From: Chrysoperla carnea
Lineage: Eukaryota > Arthropoda > Insecta > Neuroptera > Chrysopidae
Assembly: GCF_905475395.1 (NCBI RefSeq)
Contig: NC_058342.1
Location: 18,138,640-18,202,639 of the forward strand
Direction of reading: 5' to 3'
DNA: 64,000 nt
The notes under the pieces were generated by a model, which worked only from the letters and a program-made list of their open reading frames with translations, made no database searches and was not told the origin of the DNA. How positions within the stretch are numbered: position 1 is the stretch's first letter; every line of letters starts with the position of its first letter. Below, one piece after another: positions 45,415 through 56,099 of this stretch. A program made the translations under genes and the position numbers.

Positions 45415-45705
45415 GCTTATACGTAATGTACTAACTATTGTGTTAATGCCATAGAAGTAATAACACAGAACCGTAATGTGACCATCCAAACGGTTGATCG
45501 TTATAGAGAGAGACCTAAAAAAAGTACGCGTATAGCTGACTTCGTCTGTCTTATATTTTTTTCTATGAAATACACAGCAGCATTTCAAAATATTAATATT
45601 CGCGCTTGGTCAGCCTGCGAGTCTCTTTCGGTCCCTTTTTTAGCGGTCAATAATTCTCTTATTGCGTTTCCTATGCTTTTAAGCCTCTATGTTATATGTT
45701 ATGCT
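45415..45705 (-). repeat. Dispersed family D copy
   Basis: Reverse of 4655-4935. ATCGTTATAGAGAGAGACCT and GCGGTCAATAATTCTCTTAT mark it. The 109-codon frame overlapping it is not conserved in the other copy. Confidence 0.65.
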
Positions 45706-45734
45706 ATATATATATATCCAAGATTTTTAAACCG

Positions 45735-46492
45735 CATTTTTGGGATAAAGCCCGACTATTTGATTACGATTAGGTTGTTCAAAAATAAGTTTAAATTCAA
45801 GTTCTAATCTTGTTTTAAAAACGTGGGTTTGTTTTTTTACAATAACTATTGATTTTAGCGAAAAAGTGCCAAGGAAATTTTTGTAGATAATAAAATTCTC
45901 TACAAAAAACATATACATTTTTGGCGTAAATCACATATTAAACAATATACTGAAAAGTTAGTGCAAAATTGGAAACAAAAAATTTTGAAATTTTGCGATG
46001 TTCACATAGCAATAATTCCATAACAACAACATATATACGAATATTTTTACTCTCAAATAGCGTTATTAATATTTTAGAGGCGCACAAGCTACTTTTAAAT
46101 AGCTCTGTATGCTCTTTGTTCGGAAGTGCGCAACTTTGTCGACCTCTGGCGCGAGAACAACGAGTCATAGTAAACAATTGTTTAGACAAATTTTATGGCC
46201 TGTTATTGCTTAAAATCGCAAAATTGAAAATTATTTGTCTCAAATTTGGACTTAACTTTTCAGTAGATTGTCTAATATGTGACTTACGCAAAAAACGCAT
46301 GAGACCTCTTTTGTAGAGAATTGTATTCTCTACAAAATTCTCTCGGCACTTTTTTCGCTAAACTCAATAGTTATTGAAAAAAACAAACTCACCCATTGAA
46401 ACCAAGATAGGGGCCTTCTCCCAAAGGGTAGCATCCCGCCTTTTAAAATTTAAACTTATCTTTGACCATCTTAACCGTAATCAAAAAAATCG
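45735..46492. mobile_element. Long imperfect inverted repeat (fold-back element), arms about 275-290 bp
   Basis: Left arm 45735-46009 and right arm about 46200-46492 mirror each other: TACAATAACTATTGATTTTA / reverse TTCAATAACTATTGAGTTTA, GCGAAAAAGTGCC, AATTCTCTACAAAA, GGCGTAAATCACATATTA and ATACTGAAAAGTTA. The centre (46010-46199) is unique. No transposase; arm ends and target duplication are not clear. Confidence 0.65.
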
Positions 46493-47845
46493 GGATAGGA
46501 TTCAGCTAGGATTACTGTAATATGTACAATAGGTATATGTGTGATACATATGATTATTAGAAGAATATAGGCGAACTGACTAGCAGTCTTCTCTCTCCCT
46601 CCACGTATCGCATCCACTAACAGGCAACCCGACCCCTGGCGTTGTCTATTTGTATTATCTGTATGCAATATTCAGAGGTGGATCCAAAGGGTATAAGATA
46701 GAGGAGAAGGTAGCGAACAGGCACGAATGCCATCTGGTATTTATGTCCAAGTACTAAAGTGTTTATACTGGTGTATTTGCATAAAATTTAATATTTTCCT
46801 TTGATATTGAATGGAATAACCTTTATATATTTTAATTTTTCGTTACCACTTAGTTTTGGCACAATGGCACATTCCTGTCTTCAAATTTAAATTCAATTTA
46901 ATTGAAGTAAACCGAACCCAAAAATAGACAATTTCTAGGTAAAATTGATGCACTACAGAATATATACATTCCGAGATATAGATAAAGAATCGCGTCTTCA
47001 GAATTCTACCGCATCAGAGTATTTTTTTCAATTTCCCTAACCGAAAATAATTTTACCGATAGTAATATACACCCTGTAAAACTTAGCTATGTATAGCTTT
47101 CGAACTATAGATTATCGACAAGAATTTCCAAATTCTGTGAATTGTATATATCGAGTGAGTTATTTAAAAATTGATTCTAGAGGTCAAGAAAAATGAAACA
47201 GTCCGACTAACCGTATGACAAAAATACAACTAAAAATATTACAAATACAATATTATTACCGAAGTTCTACTGTAGTTTTTTATTTGGGTTACAAAAAATA
47301 AACACATTTATTAAAAATATAACAATTTATTAATAAAATTTGTCACTAATTATTTATAACAAATATGGGTAGGTATATATTAATATTTATTATGAATTCG
47401 CTAAATTAAATTCTTTTATTACCGACAAAAGATTATAGAAACACATTCCCTGGTTCAGAAAACCCAATTTAAATCGTTCAATCATTTTTTAATAATTTAA
47501 AATAGTCTGATACGATTCAAAACTATTTAAAATTATTTAGAACGATTTAAATTTTTGAACTTGAATTGGTATAGTTTTTTAAACGATTATATTATAATAA
47601 TGATTTCTTCGGAAAAAAATTGCGAAACAGTTTGGATTTAACAATTTTATAATTTTAGATTTAACAATTTAAAACCATTCAAAATTATTAAAATTTTAAT
47701 TTTGAATTGTTTTAAATCGTTTTTCTAAAAGCGGATTCTTCTATCTAAAATTCATCAAATTCGCATCGATTTTACAACTATTAATTTACAAATGTTTGTT
47801 TACACTACAAGGAGGATTATCAGAGAGATTATGAATTTAAGTTTA
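46493..47845. other. AT-rich stretch without a recognised gene
   Basis: Short AATTTAAAATCGTT-like motifs repeat at 47460-47720 in both orientations. No gene or known element. Confidence 0.4.
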
Positions 47846-48288
47846 ACAAGTGAAAACAAACAATTAACTGAGTTAATTGTTGAAATACCACGTAAGGACA
47901 GTGTTGATTATTCTGTCACATTATACAGACATACATGTCACACATACATAACTGATATTCCCATATAATACATACTATACAATTTGCGCATAATTTGCAC
48001 CCTCGCGGGTAAACAGTGATGTTTACGAAAAAATGTTTCAAACAAAAGTTGTTTATAACGAACATTTTTTACATTTAAACTTTTGTTCTATCTCTAACGG
48101 TTTACAAGATGGGTCCTACGAATCCAAGACCCAATTGACCTATTTTGCTCATTTACTGATGATCGGCCTCATTTTTTACGTCCTTAGCACGCCATAAAAA
48201 TTTCAGCTTGATATCTCTTTTCGTTTTTGAGTTATCGTAATGACAGACAGACAGACAACCGGAAATGGGCTAATTAGATGATTTTATG
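47846..48288 (+). repeat. Dispersed family A copy, 3' end missing
   Basis: Begins ACAAGTGAAAACAAACAATT and stops after TAATTAGATGATTTTATG, a few bases before the MITE at 48299. Confidence 0.8.
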
Positions 48289-48298
48289 TAAAAGTAAA

Positions 48299-48590
48299 TG
48301 TTCTTTACCAAAACTGGATCTGAGGCCTAATTTACGAGATAATTAACCTACTCTTAATTATTAATTATTAAATAAATAAATTAATTAAAAAATACATTCA
48401 TCAAAATAAAATTCATCATCAATTCGTCACTCTTTCACACTATGATAAAACACATATTTATAAATTTTTATTAGGCGAACATGTATTAGTAATTGAATGT
48501 AGTGATTAATTTTATTTTGATGAATTTATTAAAAATAGAAGCAGGTTAATTTCCTCGTAAATTAGGCCCCAGATCCAAATTTGGTAAAGA
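48299..48590. mobile_element. About 290-bp MITE with about 55-bp inverted ends
   Basis: Ends TTCTTTACCAAAACTGGATC and (reverse) TTCTTTACCAAATTTGGATC continue inverted through GGCCTAATTTACGAG and AATTAACCT. A further inverted stretch inside is TTCATCAAAATAAAATT. No coding sequence. Flanking duplication not resolved. Confidence 0.7.
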
Positions 48591-48699
48591 AATTTTTCAT
48601 TTTTTTTTCTCAACTTATTCAAGAAGCGAAAGTTCTGCAGACAATTAAAGAACACTCTGTATAAAACTAGCAGTAAACCGACCGCTCTCACTTATCTCA

Positions 48700-49040
48700 C
48701 ACTCTAAATATATGTTACTTATTTCTATAATGAAATCAAATTATTTTGCTTTTAAAATCGAAATCTCCAGCGAAAAGGGCGAGTAACTGCTATATTTATA
48801 AATTATAGCCTATGTGTTATTCTAATGTATGAGCTATATTATTATAAAGTTTCATTAAAATCCATCCAGTAGTTTTCGAAATCGTTCAGCGAAGCGGGCG
48901 GATAACTGCTGAAGCGTGATGTTATATAGCCTATAGCCTTCATCGATTAATGAGCTATCCAACACTAAAATAATTTTTCAATTCGAACCAGTAGTTCCTG
49001 AGATTAGCATCAACCAAACAAACTTTTCAGTTAAGATCAG
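48700..49040 (+). repeat. Dispersed repeat with GCGGGCGGATAACTGCTG and TAGCCTATAGCCTT motifs
   Basis: Two diverged monomers (about 48755-48870 and 48875-49020) carry AAATCCATCCAGTAGTTTTC and ACCAGTAGTTCCTGAGATTA. These phrases are widespread in insect genomes as retroelement-derived repeats; I do not assign a class. Confidence 0.45.
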
Positions 49041-49426
49041 AAAACAGTCGAATGTGGTTTTGTATTTCAGATATTCAATGCAAAATTCAGAACAATGTCA
49101 CTTTTGTTTTTCTATTTGAGCACAGAGGTGGATTTTCCTATTTCAAATTTTAAAGTTAATATTTGACACTCAAAGATGTATTAATGAAAATGATGATTTG
49201 AGATGCGAATTACTAGTAACTGTGTAAATCAACCTTTTAAATATAGAACAACTTTTGATAATCGTGAATTTGTGTTTCTAAATTTTTGTCGTAGTAATAA
49301 AATAATTTTTTTTAAGAAAATCTTAATAAGTTAAATTGTGATAAGTGAAAATGTCTGACTGACATCACATATCAAAATTTAAAAAGTACGAAACGTATTA
49401 AAAATTTCTTCTAGTTACATCAAATA

Positions 49427-52400
49427 TTATGATAGAAAAAATTCATGGTCTTTATATTTTTGGTTAGATTCTTCGTCCAGTTTTGTCTTCCCATTTTCAA
49501 TATCATTGAAAATTGCAGTTTTTAATTCCTCTGAAACAAAATAAGAAAAAATTATTTTTGAAACGAAAAAACTTATGACTTAAACTTTGCAGTTTTAATT
49601 AATAAGAATAACTAGCTCAACCCGTGCGGAATTATGCTCCCGTAGTTATCGCAATCCATGGCTACTCTGTACCCGTTGCTAAAAACAACAAAACAAATTT
49701 CGTAGAAAAGTGGTGAAAAAAATCTAAAGTTCTTATATTAATATTAGGAGAACATTAATTAAAAATAGTAATTATATGTCAAGACTATTAGAAGAGTATC
49801 TTTAAAAACTGACATGTTCGCCTAATAAACTTATTATTTAAATTTAAGAAATTTTTTCGTTCAAATTATTTGTCTAACGTGTTTTTTCCTAAGCGGTACA
49901 TTTTTCGAGACCGTGCGTATATTTTCCGCCAAACCTAGACATAATAAGCTTGAAAATGAGGGGTGAATCTTGGAATTTGATAAAAGAATATGGAAGATAA
50001 GAGTAAGGCAGAAAAAAACTTGCTAGAGTAATAATATATAAGATTGACTCTTTTCAAGTATTCAAAACAATGCCCTTAGAAGCAGATAAATAACACTTTC
50101 AAAATTCCCTGAGAAGAAAAGCAAAATTTTGCGGTATCAAAATAGGGGTTGAGAAGTTGCTATTCCCAAAAGGTATTTCCTTGACACTAACTCAACTTAC
50201 ATACTAGTTTTGAACTCCCTAGATCAATTTAGAGAAGCTGTACAAATGGGAGCAACCATTAAAATATCAAATAATAACGGTTTTCTCCTAAAAATCTCCT
50301 CCAAATTTCTAAAATCAGCCCCCGATTTTATAACATATGTCTAGTAAACAATCCTTGGACAAAAGGAAGCCGTTAAAGTTGCTAAAAGTAGCGGAAAACC
50401 ACATAATTGTGTTGTGTGCTGAGGTGATGAATTGAGGTTGTATGGTACAAGGTGAATTCGAAAATTAGGTAAAAATCAGACATATTTCATGATTACTTAA
50501 ATTCACGCGATTACTTGAGAGTTAAATAAAATTTTTCCGTTTTAATAATTTGTTATTGTAAAAATCAATTAATTAAAACACATTTTTCTGTAATAATTGA
50601 AAATTAATTAATTGAAGGTTTCTTGAAAATGATTAATTGATAACGGTGTATATGTATAACATCCTTTATTTGTTATGATAAGAATTATTTACTTAATTAT
50701 TAAATAAACACTGATGACAAATACAAATTTTGTTTCATTTATTTATAAGTTCAATTTCCGAAACATAATTAATGATTAAATATGTAATACAGGATGGCGA
50801 TTAAATTGTACTTAGGAAATTCACTGACTTTTCCATGGTTATAACAAAAATTCTCTGATTTTTTTGAAAAATCGTATTTTGAAATTATTATACAGTGGAA
50901 CCGGGTTAAGTGAAACATCAAGGGACCTGCAAATTTGTCTCAAATAGAGGTATTCCACTTACACAGTGTCTCAGATATACAGGTATAAATAAATATCTTA
51001 ATGTACAGAGGGTTTCATTAATAGAGATCAGAATACAAGTTGTTTCAGTTATAGAGGTGCGATTATCAAATGAAATCATCAATATCATTGCTGCTACACA
51101 AGTTATGATTACCGAGCCTTCGCATGGAATCTTGTGCCTTTTTTTTAATCATCGGTATACTTACCGGAACGTTTTTGTTACGAAGTTGTTTGACCCCATG
51201 TTAGCAAACACTGTTCAAGCTCAGGATATTATGATAAACGCACACGTTTTAATTTTCCTTGCCCTTCAGAACATTGTGATTAAATTTTATCTTTATTCTG
51301 AATTCTACAAAGATTAGATTTGGGTACATTAAATTCGACACAGATTTCATCGCGTGTCTTCTTCCAGTTATGGAGGTATCTCACTTATCCAGGTCCCAAT
51401 TAACCAAGTTCCACTGTATTTTAAAAAAACAAATGTCTATTTGCATCAAATTTTGTATTGTTCAAGGACGGTTACTTAACATTTTCTCGAGGACCCCGTG
51501 CGAAAGAGGTCCCTGCACAATTTTCGACCTTCCTCCAATTTTTCATCAATAACTTTTTCCCTTACGTCCTATGGCAAAAACATTCGTGTACTTTTTTAGT
51601 AGAACGTTAAATTTCCTGATTATTCAAACATATTTGTATGTCAATTCGTTACCGAGACATAGCGCTTCGAAAAAAAATTATTTTTCAAAATTAACTAAGA
51701 AATACCAAATACATTATTCCAGGTTAATTCTTGTATTATAACCAAATTATGATGAAATATTGATGCAATTATGGTTTTTGATTACAATCACCAACTTTGA
51801 AGGCCTATTTATAAAAACAAGTGAAGACAAACAATTGACTGAGTTAGTTGTTGAAATACCATGTATAGGCAGGCAGTGATGCTTACGAAAAAATGTTTTA
51901 AACAAAAGTTTGTCATAACAGCCTCTTTTAAAGCCAAAATTATCCACTGGTAACGCGGGCGTCGATCTGATTCTCCCTACCATGATTACTCACAGAACCA
52001 ATAACAAAATTCCCTATCTATGAAGTCTGATAATTATGCAAAAAAAAATACAAAATATACAGAAATATTCTAATCCAATTTTAAAGAGTCAGCAAATCTG
52101 TTTATCTTATAATTTTCTCTGTAATATGAAGGCTAATTTTTAACTATCCACCTCTAGCGTTTTCAGAGAACGAAACTCCAATATGAAAATATAAATGTTC
52201 AAACTTGATTATTTTGGTACGGAATACTTAAACAATTTAAGTTATCTTAAAGGTAATATTTAGAAATTATTACGTAACCAAGGTCATATTAAAATTATCT
52301 AAACATTAAGATAATTTTCTTGAAAAACTTGTCTGATATAAAATTGAAAAATATTTAACTATCCATACATATTAAAACTGTCAAAGTATTTTTCCCTTAA

Positions 52401-52848
52401 ATAAATATAAAATGATTACATAACAAAATTTAAATAATTTATATACGAACCTAAAGATGAAAATCCTCGTTCGGGTCGTAAATATCCTAAAATACATACT
52501 TTCAGGTTCGACCCATAAAAATCATCGTCAAATACATGTATTAAATGTGCTTCCATTGATTTGACCGTATTTTTGTAATACGGATTCCATCCTATGCTCA
52601 TGACCATTTTATAAACAGGGCCATTATTTACGGAGGCCCAACCATAATAGACACCCGTATCTATATGACTTGGTAATTGATTCACGACTTCCTCAGGTAA
52701 ATTGGCTGAAACAAAATATTTTTCATTAATTTGAGGAATTAATTTCATATACAAAAAAATTCATACCTGTTGGAATCCCTAATTCCTTGCTACCACGTCC
52801 AAATCCTTTAACGACTGTACCTTGTGAAAAATATGGAAATGATGCCAT
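49427..52848 (-). CDS. RFK: Riboflavin kinase, three exons, 146 aa
   Basis: Phosphorylates riboflavin with ATP to give FMN, a cytosolic step in flavin cofactor synthesis. Exon 1 is 52767-52848 (MASFPYFSQGTVVKGFGRGS, then KELGIPT). Exon 2 is 52451-52705, containing TGVYYGWASVNNGPVYKMVM, SIGWNPYYKN, KSMEAHLIH, DDDFYG and CILGYLRPERGFSSL. Exon 3 is 49427-49530 (ELKTAIFNDIENGKTKLDEE through HEFFLS and stop). Phases match at both joins (A28 and the Glu after FSSL are split codons) and all sites are GT-AG. The GxGRGSKxLGIPTAN nucleotide-binding start and the DTGxYYGWASV and MSIGWNP motifs are those of eukaryotic monofunctional riboflavin kinases. The length compares with about 155 aa in vertebrates. 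Intron 1 is only 61 bases; intron 2 is about 2.9 kb and full of repeats. All conserved blocks look intact. Confidence 0.93.
49612..50043 (+). repeat. Dispersed family C, longest copy
   Basis: 432 bp from ACTAGCTCAACCCGTGCGGA to CTTGCTAGAGTAATAATATA, including the CTCTGTACCCGTTGCTAAAA segment that is short in other copies. Confidence 0.7.
50150..50420 (+). repeat. Dispersed family G copy
   Basis: TAGATCAATTTAGAGAAGCT, TTTTCTCCTAAAAATCTCCT and GCCCCCGATTTTATAACATA align with 31290-31560. Confidence 0.5.
50893..51416 (-). mobile_element. pogo/Tigger DNA transposon remnant with inverted ends and TA duplication
   Basis: Ends CAGTGGAACCGGGTTAAGTG and (reverse) CAGTGGAACTTGGTTAATTG, with TA at 50891-50892 and 51417-51418. 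The minus strand keeps transposase scraps: TRDEICVEFNVPKSNLCRIQ then NKDKI, KRVRLS, and YPELEQCLLTWGQTTS, the HTH and CENP-B-like N-terminus of pogo-type transposases. These scraps are split by in-frame stops (TAA after NKDKI and again after KRVRLS). At 524 bp it is an internally deleted, dead derivative. The plus-strand open frame of 135 codons across it is chance. Confidence 0.8.
51480..51775 (+). repeat. Dispersed family H copy
   Basis: CAATTCGTTACCGAGACATA, GCGCTTCGAAAAAAAATTA and AATTATGATGAAATATTGAT align with 17430-17720. Confidence 0.6.
51820..51917 (+). repeat. Dispersed family A, short copy with internal deletion
   Basis: The first 60 bases join directly to CAGTGATGCTTACGAAAAAA; about 100 bases of the usual sequence are missing between. 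Confidence 0.7.
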
Positions 52849-53631
52849 AATTTTCACTATATATTTTACATGTAGGAGGTTAATTATTGAATATTTCACT
52901 TTCTTATTTTATTTTAAAAGCACTCTCTGTTGTGTATGAAGTACATTTTCAATAATTATTTTTTGATAAGTGTGAGTAATTAATCTAATACAGTAGCGTA
53001 GAAATAAGGTTATAAAAAAATTTTTATTTTGGTTCTGTCAAATTTTTATATGAAAAAAAGTCATACAAAATATTTAAATTTGGTGACAAAAAATTTCTAA
53101 AATATCCTTATTTTAATAATATTTGAATACTACTGATGACGTCACACTGTCATTATCATGCAATCGAAAAATTTCTAGGATTTTTTTTATTGTACAGAGC
53201 TATCTTTCGGAATCGTTTAGAATGATATGACATTTCGAAAAACTCGTTTTGATAGTAACGCTTTCTAGTGGTGTTTATTTAAAATATGTAAGTTGTGCGA
53301 ATTCACAGAATTATGAAATAAATTTGGGGTGAATACCCAACGATGGTGACGACACTGGATTAAATGTTAATATTAAAAATATTTGACAAGTGATATACGA
53401 ATGAGCAGCGGGATACATATTTTCATGATAATTTCCATGGTACATAGAAACAAGAGTAGAACTGTCAGTAGATAATGTGAAATTTTATGTAGTCATGTAG
53501 TTTTTTAGTTTTTTTATGAATTAAAAAATATTTTTTAAAACAGTGGAGTGTCGAGTATATAAAGATGTAATTTCATGATAACGCTTCACGATCGCTTTGC
53601 GTTACAAATTGGTCGCTTTGAGCGACCAAAT
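52849..53631. other. Upstream region of RFK
   Basis: AT-rich, no TATA box that I can defend. 53557-53592 (AAGATGTAATTTCATGATAA) resembles 54397-54418, so a small repeat brackets the hAT MITE. Confidence 0.45.
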
Positions 53632-54339
53632 CAGTGGCGGATTTAGAGATTTGCCGCCCGTAGGCTATTCAATTTTTGCCGCCTCTAAATTTTGATATCT
53701 TAGTTCACAATCATATCAATTATCTATCAATAAAATTGCAACTTTATGATTTGTGCTCCATTATCCTCATTACATCAACTTTTCTCGATGGTTAGTATCA
53801 TCGAGAACTATGGTACCGTGTTAGATGTATTTTTTACGCATAAAGAAATAACTTTCTGGAATAGAATTTGACAATTTGCAAACTTGCTGCAGCAATCATG
53901 ATTAGACCATCGATATTGTATCAAGAGTGAATTGTGTAAGGAGATCTCATAATTATTAGGTACACGGAGAAAAAATTATAGTAATTATCAGTGAAAAAAA
54001 ATATGTAAAAATAACTAAATTTCGACTATAATATGGAATCGCTATTGCGATATTCTAAAAATTCATGATCATTACATTATAATCAAAAGCGTTTAGCAAT
54101 TGTTTATGCAGAGATTTTGAGATATTTATTATTTAGCACTGTATATAGGACTATATTTCGGTTTTTGTTGAATATTTTAATTCCTCTATAATTTTTGAAA
54201 TTCGTATTTTGTGTGTGTATTATAATTTTTTCTAAATTTTGTCAATCGAAATAAAAAATTTATGAACTAAATTTGCCGCCTCTTAAAATTTGCCGCCCTA
54301 GGCTCCAGCCTACTCAGCCTGCTGGTAAATCCGCCACTG
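53632..54339. mobile_element. 708-bp hAT-type non-autonomous element with 8-bp target duplication
   Basis: Ends CAGTGGCGGATTTA and (reverse) CAGTGGCGGATTTA are identical over 14 bases, and subterminal GCCGCC motifs repeat near both ends. GACCAAAT stands on both sides (53624-53631 and 54340-54347). An exact 8-bp duplication with CAGxG ends is typical of hAT elements. No transposase frame. The exact duplication suggests a fairly young insertion. Confidence 0.88.
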
Positions 54340-54379
54340 GACCAAATAAGATTTCACCTAGCTGAAAAAATAGAACTAT

Positions 54380-54700
54380 GTGCAGCGTCTTTAAAAGATG
54401 TAACTTCATGATGACGCTTGACCAAAGAATTAATAACAGGTTATATATGACCATAGAAGTTATATATAACCTCTTTGCGCTTGACGCTGGCTTTGAGCGT
54501 AAAGTCAGGAATCCACCTCGCTTAAAAAATAAAAGTATACACAGCGTCAAATTTTATGACATCTGGATGAAAAAATTTGACGCTGCTGGAGTTTTTTTTT
54601 TCATCCAGATTGCAGCACGGCCTAAACTGACCACGTGACCTAATTTGACGCTCAAACTCAACGGCAAGCGTCATGTCATCATGCAAATACACCTTAAGTA
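54380..54700. repeat. Repeat region with GACGCT/AGCGTC motifs in both orientations
   Basis: CAGCGTCTTTAAAAGATGTA, AGCGTCAAATTTTATGACAT, TTTGACGCTGCTGGAG and GCGTCATGTCATCATGCAAA are variants of one motif, partly inverted. ATCTGGATGAAAAAA (54561-54575) and TTTTTTCATCCAGAT (54596-54610) form a 15-bp inverted pair. Probably an old fold-back or MITE; limits uncertain. Confidence 0.45.
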
Positions 54701-55465
54701 TGAATAGTACAGCGGCCAATAGGCCCAGTGTGCCAGTCCAGTAGTTTTAATACTAAACTAGTAGTTCCTCCTTTGAAAATATGGGTAGAATTGGCAACAC
54801 CTCTCAAAGAAGATTGAGAAGAATAATGAATGCGAGAGCGTAATTATTAATGCGCATGTCTTAATATACAAAATAATATACTGACCCGTATTTACAACCT
54901 AATAATTGCCATTTAATAAATATCATTAACTTTTCTAACCTTATGATACTTTATGTCTACTTTAAAATATTCCTTGCAAATAAAACAATATCTAACCATT
55001 TTTTAGAACTTGAACACAGAATTAATTAAACAAACAGTAACTATTGAAGCAGCTGATTTCCGTGAATACGATCATGCGCATTGAATGCCATGCTCTGGTA
55101 TTGACTTTCTCTGTCAGCTGTTTGACTATTGTATTGTTGGTTTTGTTAATTCTCTCTACGAAGCAAAAGTGTAAATATTTGGAACACGTTGGGCTCATCT
55201 AGTTATAGGTGATCTAAGAGTTTCTCTTTCTTTAGCAGGGAAAAAATTTTGTTCGTCTTTTTAGTGAACTTGAAAATTGAAATTTGGCAACACTGCCAAG
55301 GGCAGTTGGCTTGGATCGCTCCGTATTTGGTGAAGCCGTTCCAAAGAGGCTGTATAAGAGGTTATTACTTATATGACCCGTTTCTAAACAAGATTCTTCC
55401 TAGTATTTTAACCATAGATATTGGCGAACGAAATTATCTAGAGATGGCTCTGGTGTGAATGCAAT

Positions 55466-55855
55466 ATGGCCGATATAGAGGATTTTCGTTCAAGTTGTCA
55501 AAATAAATTTTTGCATTTTTTTTTGTTTATTTGTTTTTTTAACATGGAGAAAGCCCTGGATATTAATATTGGTGATATATTTTATCTACTTGGTGGATCA
55601 GTAAGGCCGTTGATGGAAGGAGAGGCGCTTTCTCGTTCCAAAAACTTGTTTTTCTGTGGTATCCAATCGAAGCAAAATAATTGTTTATTAATCAAATCTT
55701 CATGTTTGCAAACGTCGAACATCACCGAGAAACCTCATGAGATCTAAATCAAAGTGTTTGTAGCCAATGACAACAAAAAAATCGAATGCTATTGTTCTTG
55801 CAAAGCGGGCGCGGGAAGCAAGTGCAAGCATGTTTTTGCGACATTGTGCGACAAC
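55466..55855 (+). pseudogene. SWIM zinc-finger reading frame, single exon, with an in-frame stop
   Basis: The frame MEKALDINIGDIFYLLGGSV (M at about 55544), RPLMEGEALSRSKNLFFCGI, QSKQNNCLLIKSSCLQTSNI, TEKPHEI meets one TAA at 55745-55747 and continues in the same frame as IKVFVANDNKKIECYCSCKA, GAGSKCKHVFATLCDN, then stops. CxCxnCxH (CYCSCKAGAGSKCKHVFATL) is a SWIM zinc finger. In invertebrates such fingers sit in multicopy intronless proteins, sometimes with a YqaJ-type nuclease. No such partner is seen here. It is most likely a decayed copy; a readthrough or recent single mutation cannot be excluded. Confidence 0.6.
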
Positions 55856-56099
55856 TGACGCCTGTAGATCTTGTTTTCCCACACTGGGGAACACCACAAC
55901 GTTTTTCATTTTTGATAATTTCCACCTCAACAACAAAAACATTCAGCACTTGTGTAGCTGTCAAAACTCAGAATCCTCTATAATAGTTTCACTAATCCTC
56001 GCTGCGCGGCGCCACCGTATCTTGCGATCGCGAAATGTTTATAATAAATTTTTATATAAAAATGAAATTTTTTAATATTTCTGTTTTTGCTAGCAAAAT

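Larger units (their letters stand above)
49531..52450 (-). other. RFK intron 2, loaded with repeats
   Basis: 2920 bases between RFK exons 2 and 3. From high to low coordinate it holds a family A scrap (51820), family H (51480), a pogo remnant (50893), family G (50150) and family C (49612). Donor GTTCGT is slightly weak; acceptor TTTCAG is strong. Confidence 0.8.

Noticed and set aside
45478-45807. 109-codon open frame as a gene
   Set aside because: It overlaps a dispersed family D copy and the frame is not kept in the copy at 4655-4935.
48700-49040. Retroelement class for the TAGCCTATAGCCTT repeat
   Set aside because: The phrases are familiar from insect repeats but no coding part or defined end is present, so no class is claimed.
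50910-51317. 135-codon plus-strand open frame as a gene
   Set aside because: It lies antisense inside a pogo transposon remnant whose inverted ends and transposase scraps are on the other strand.
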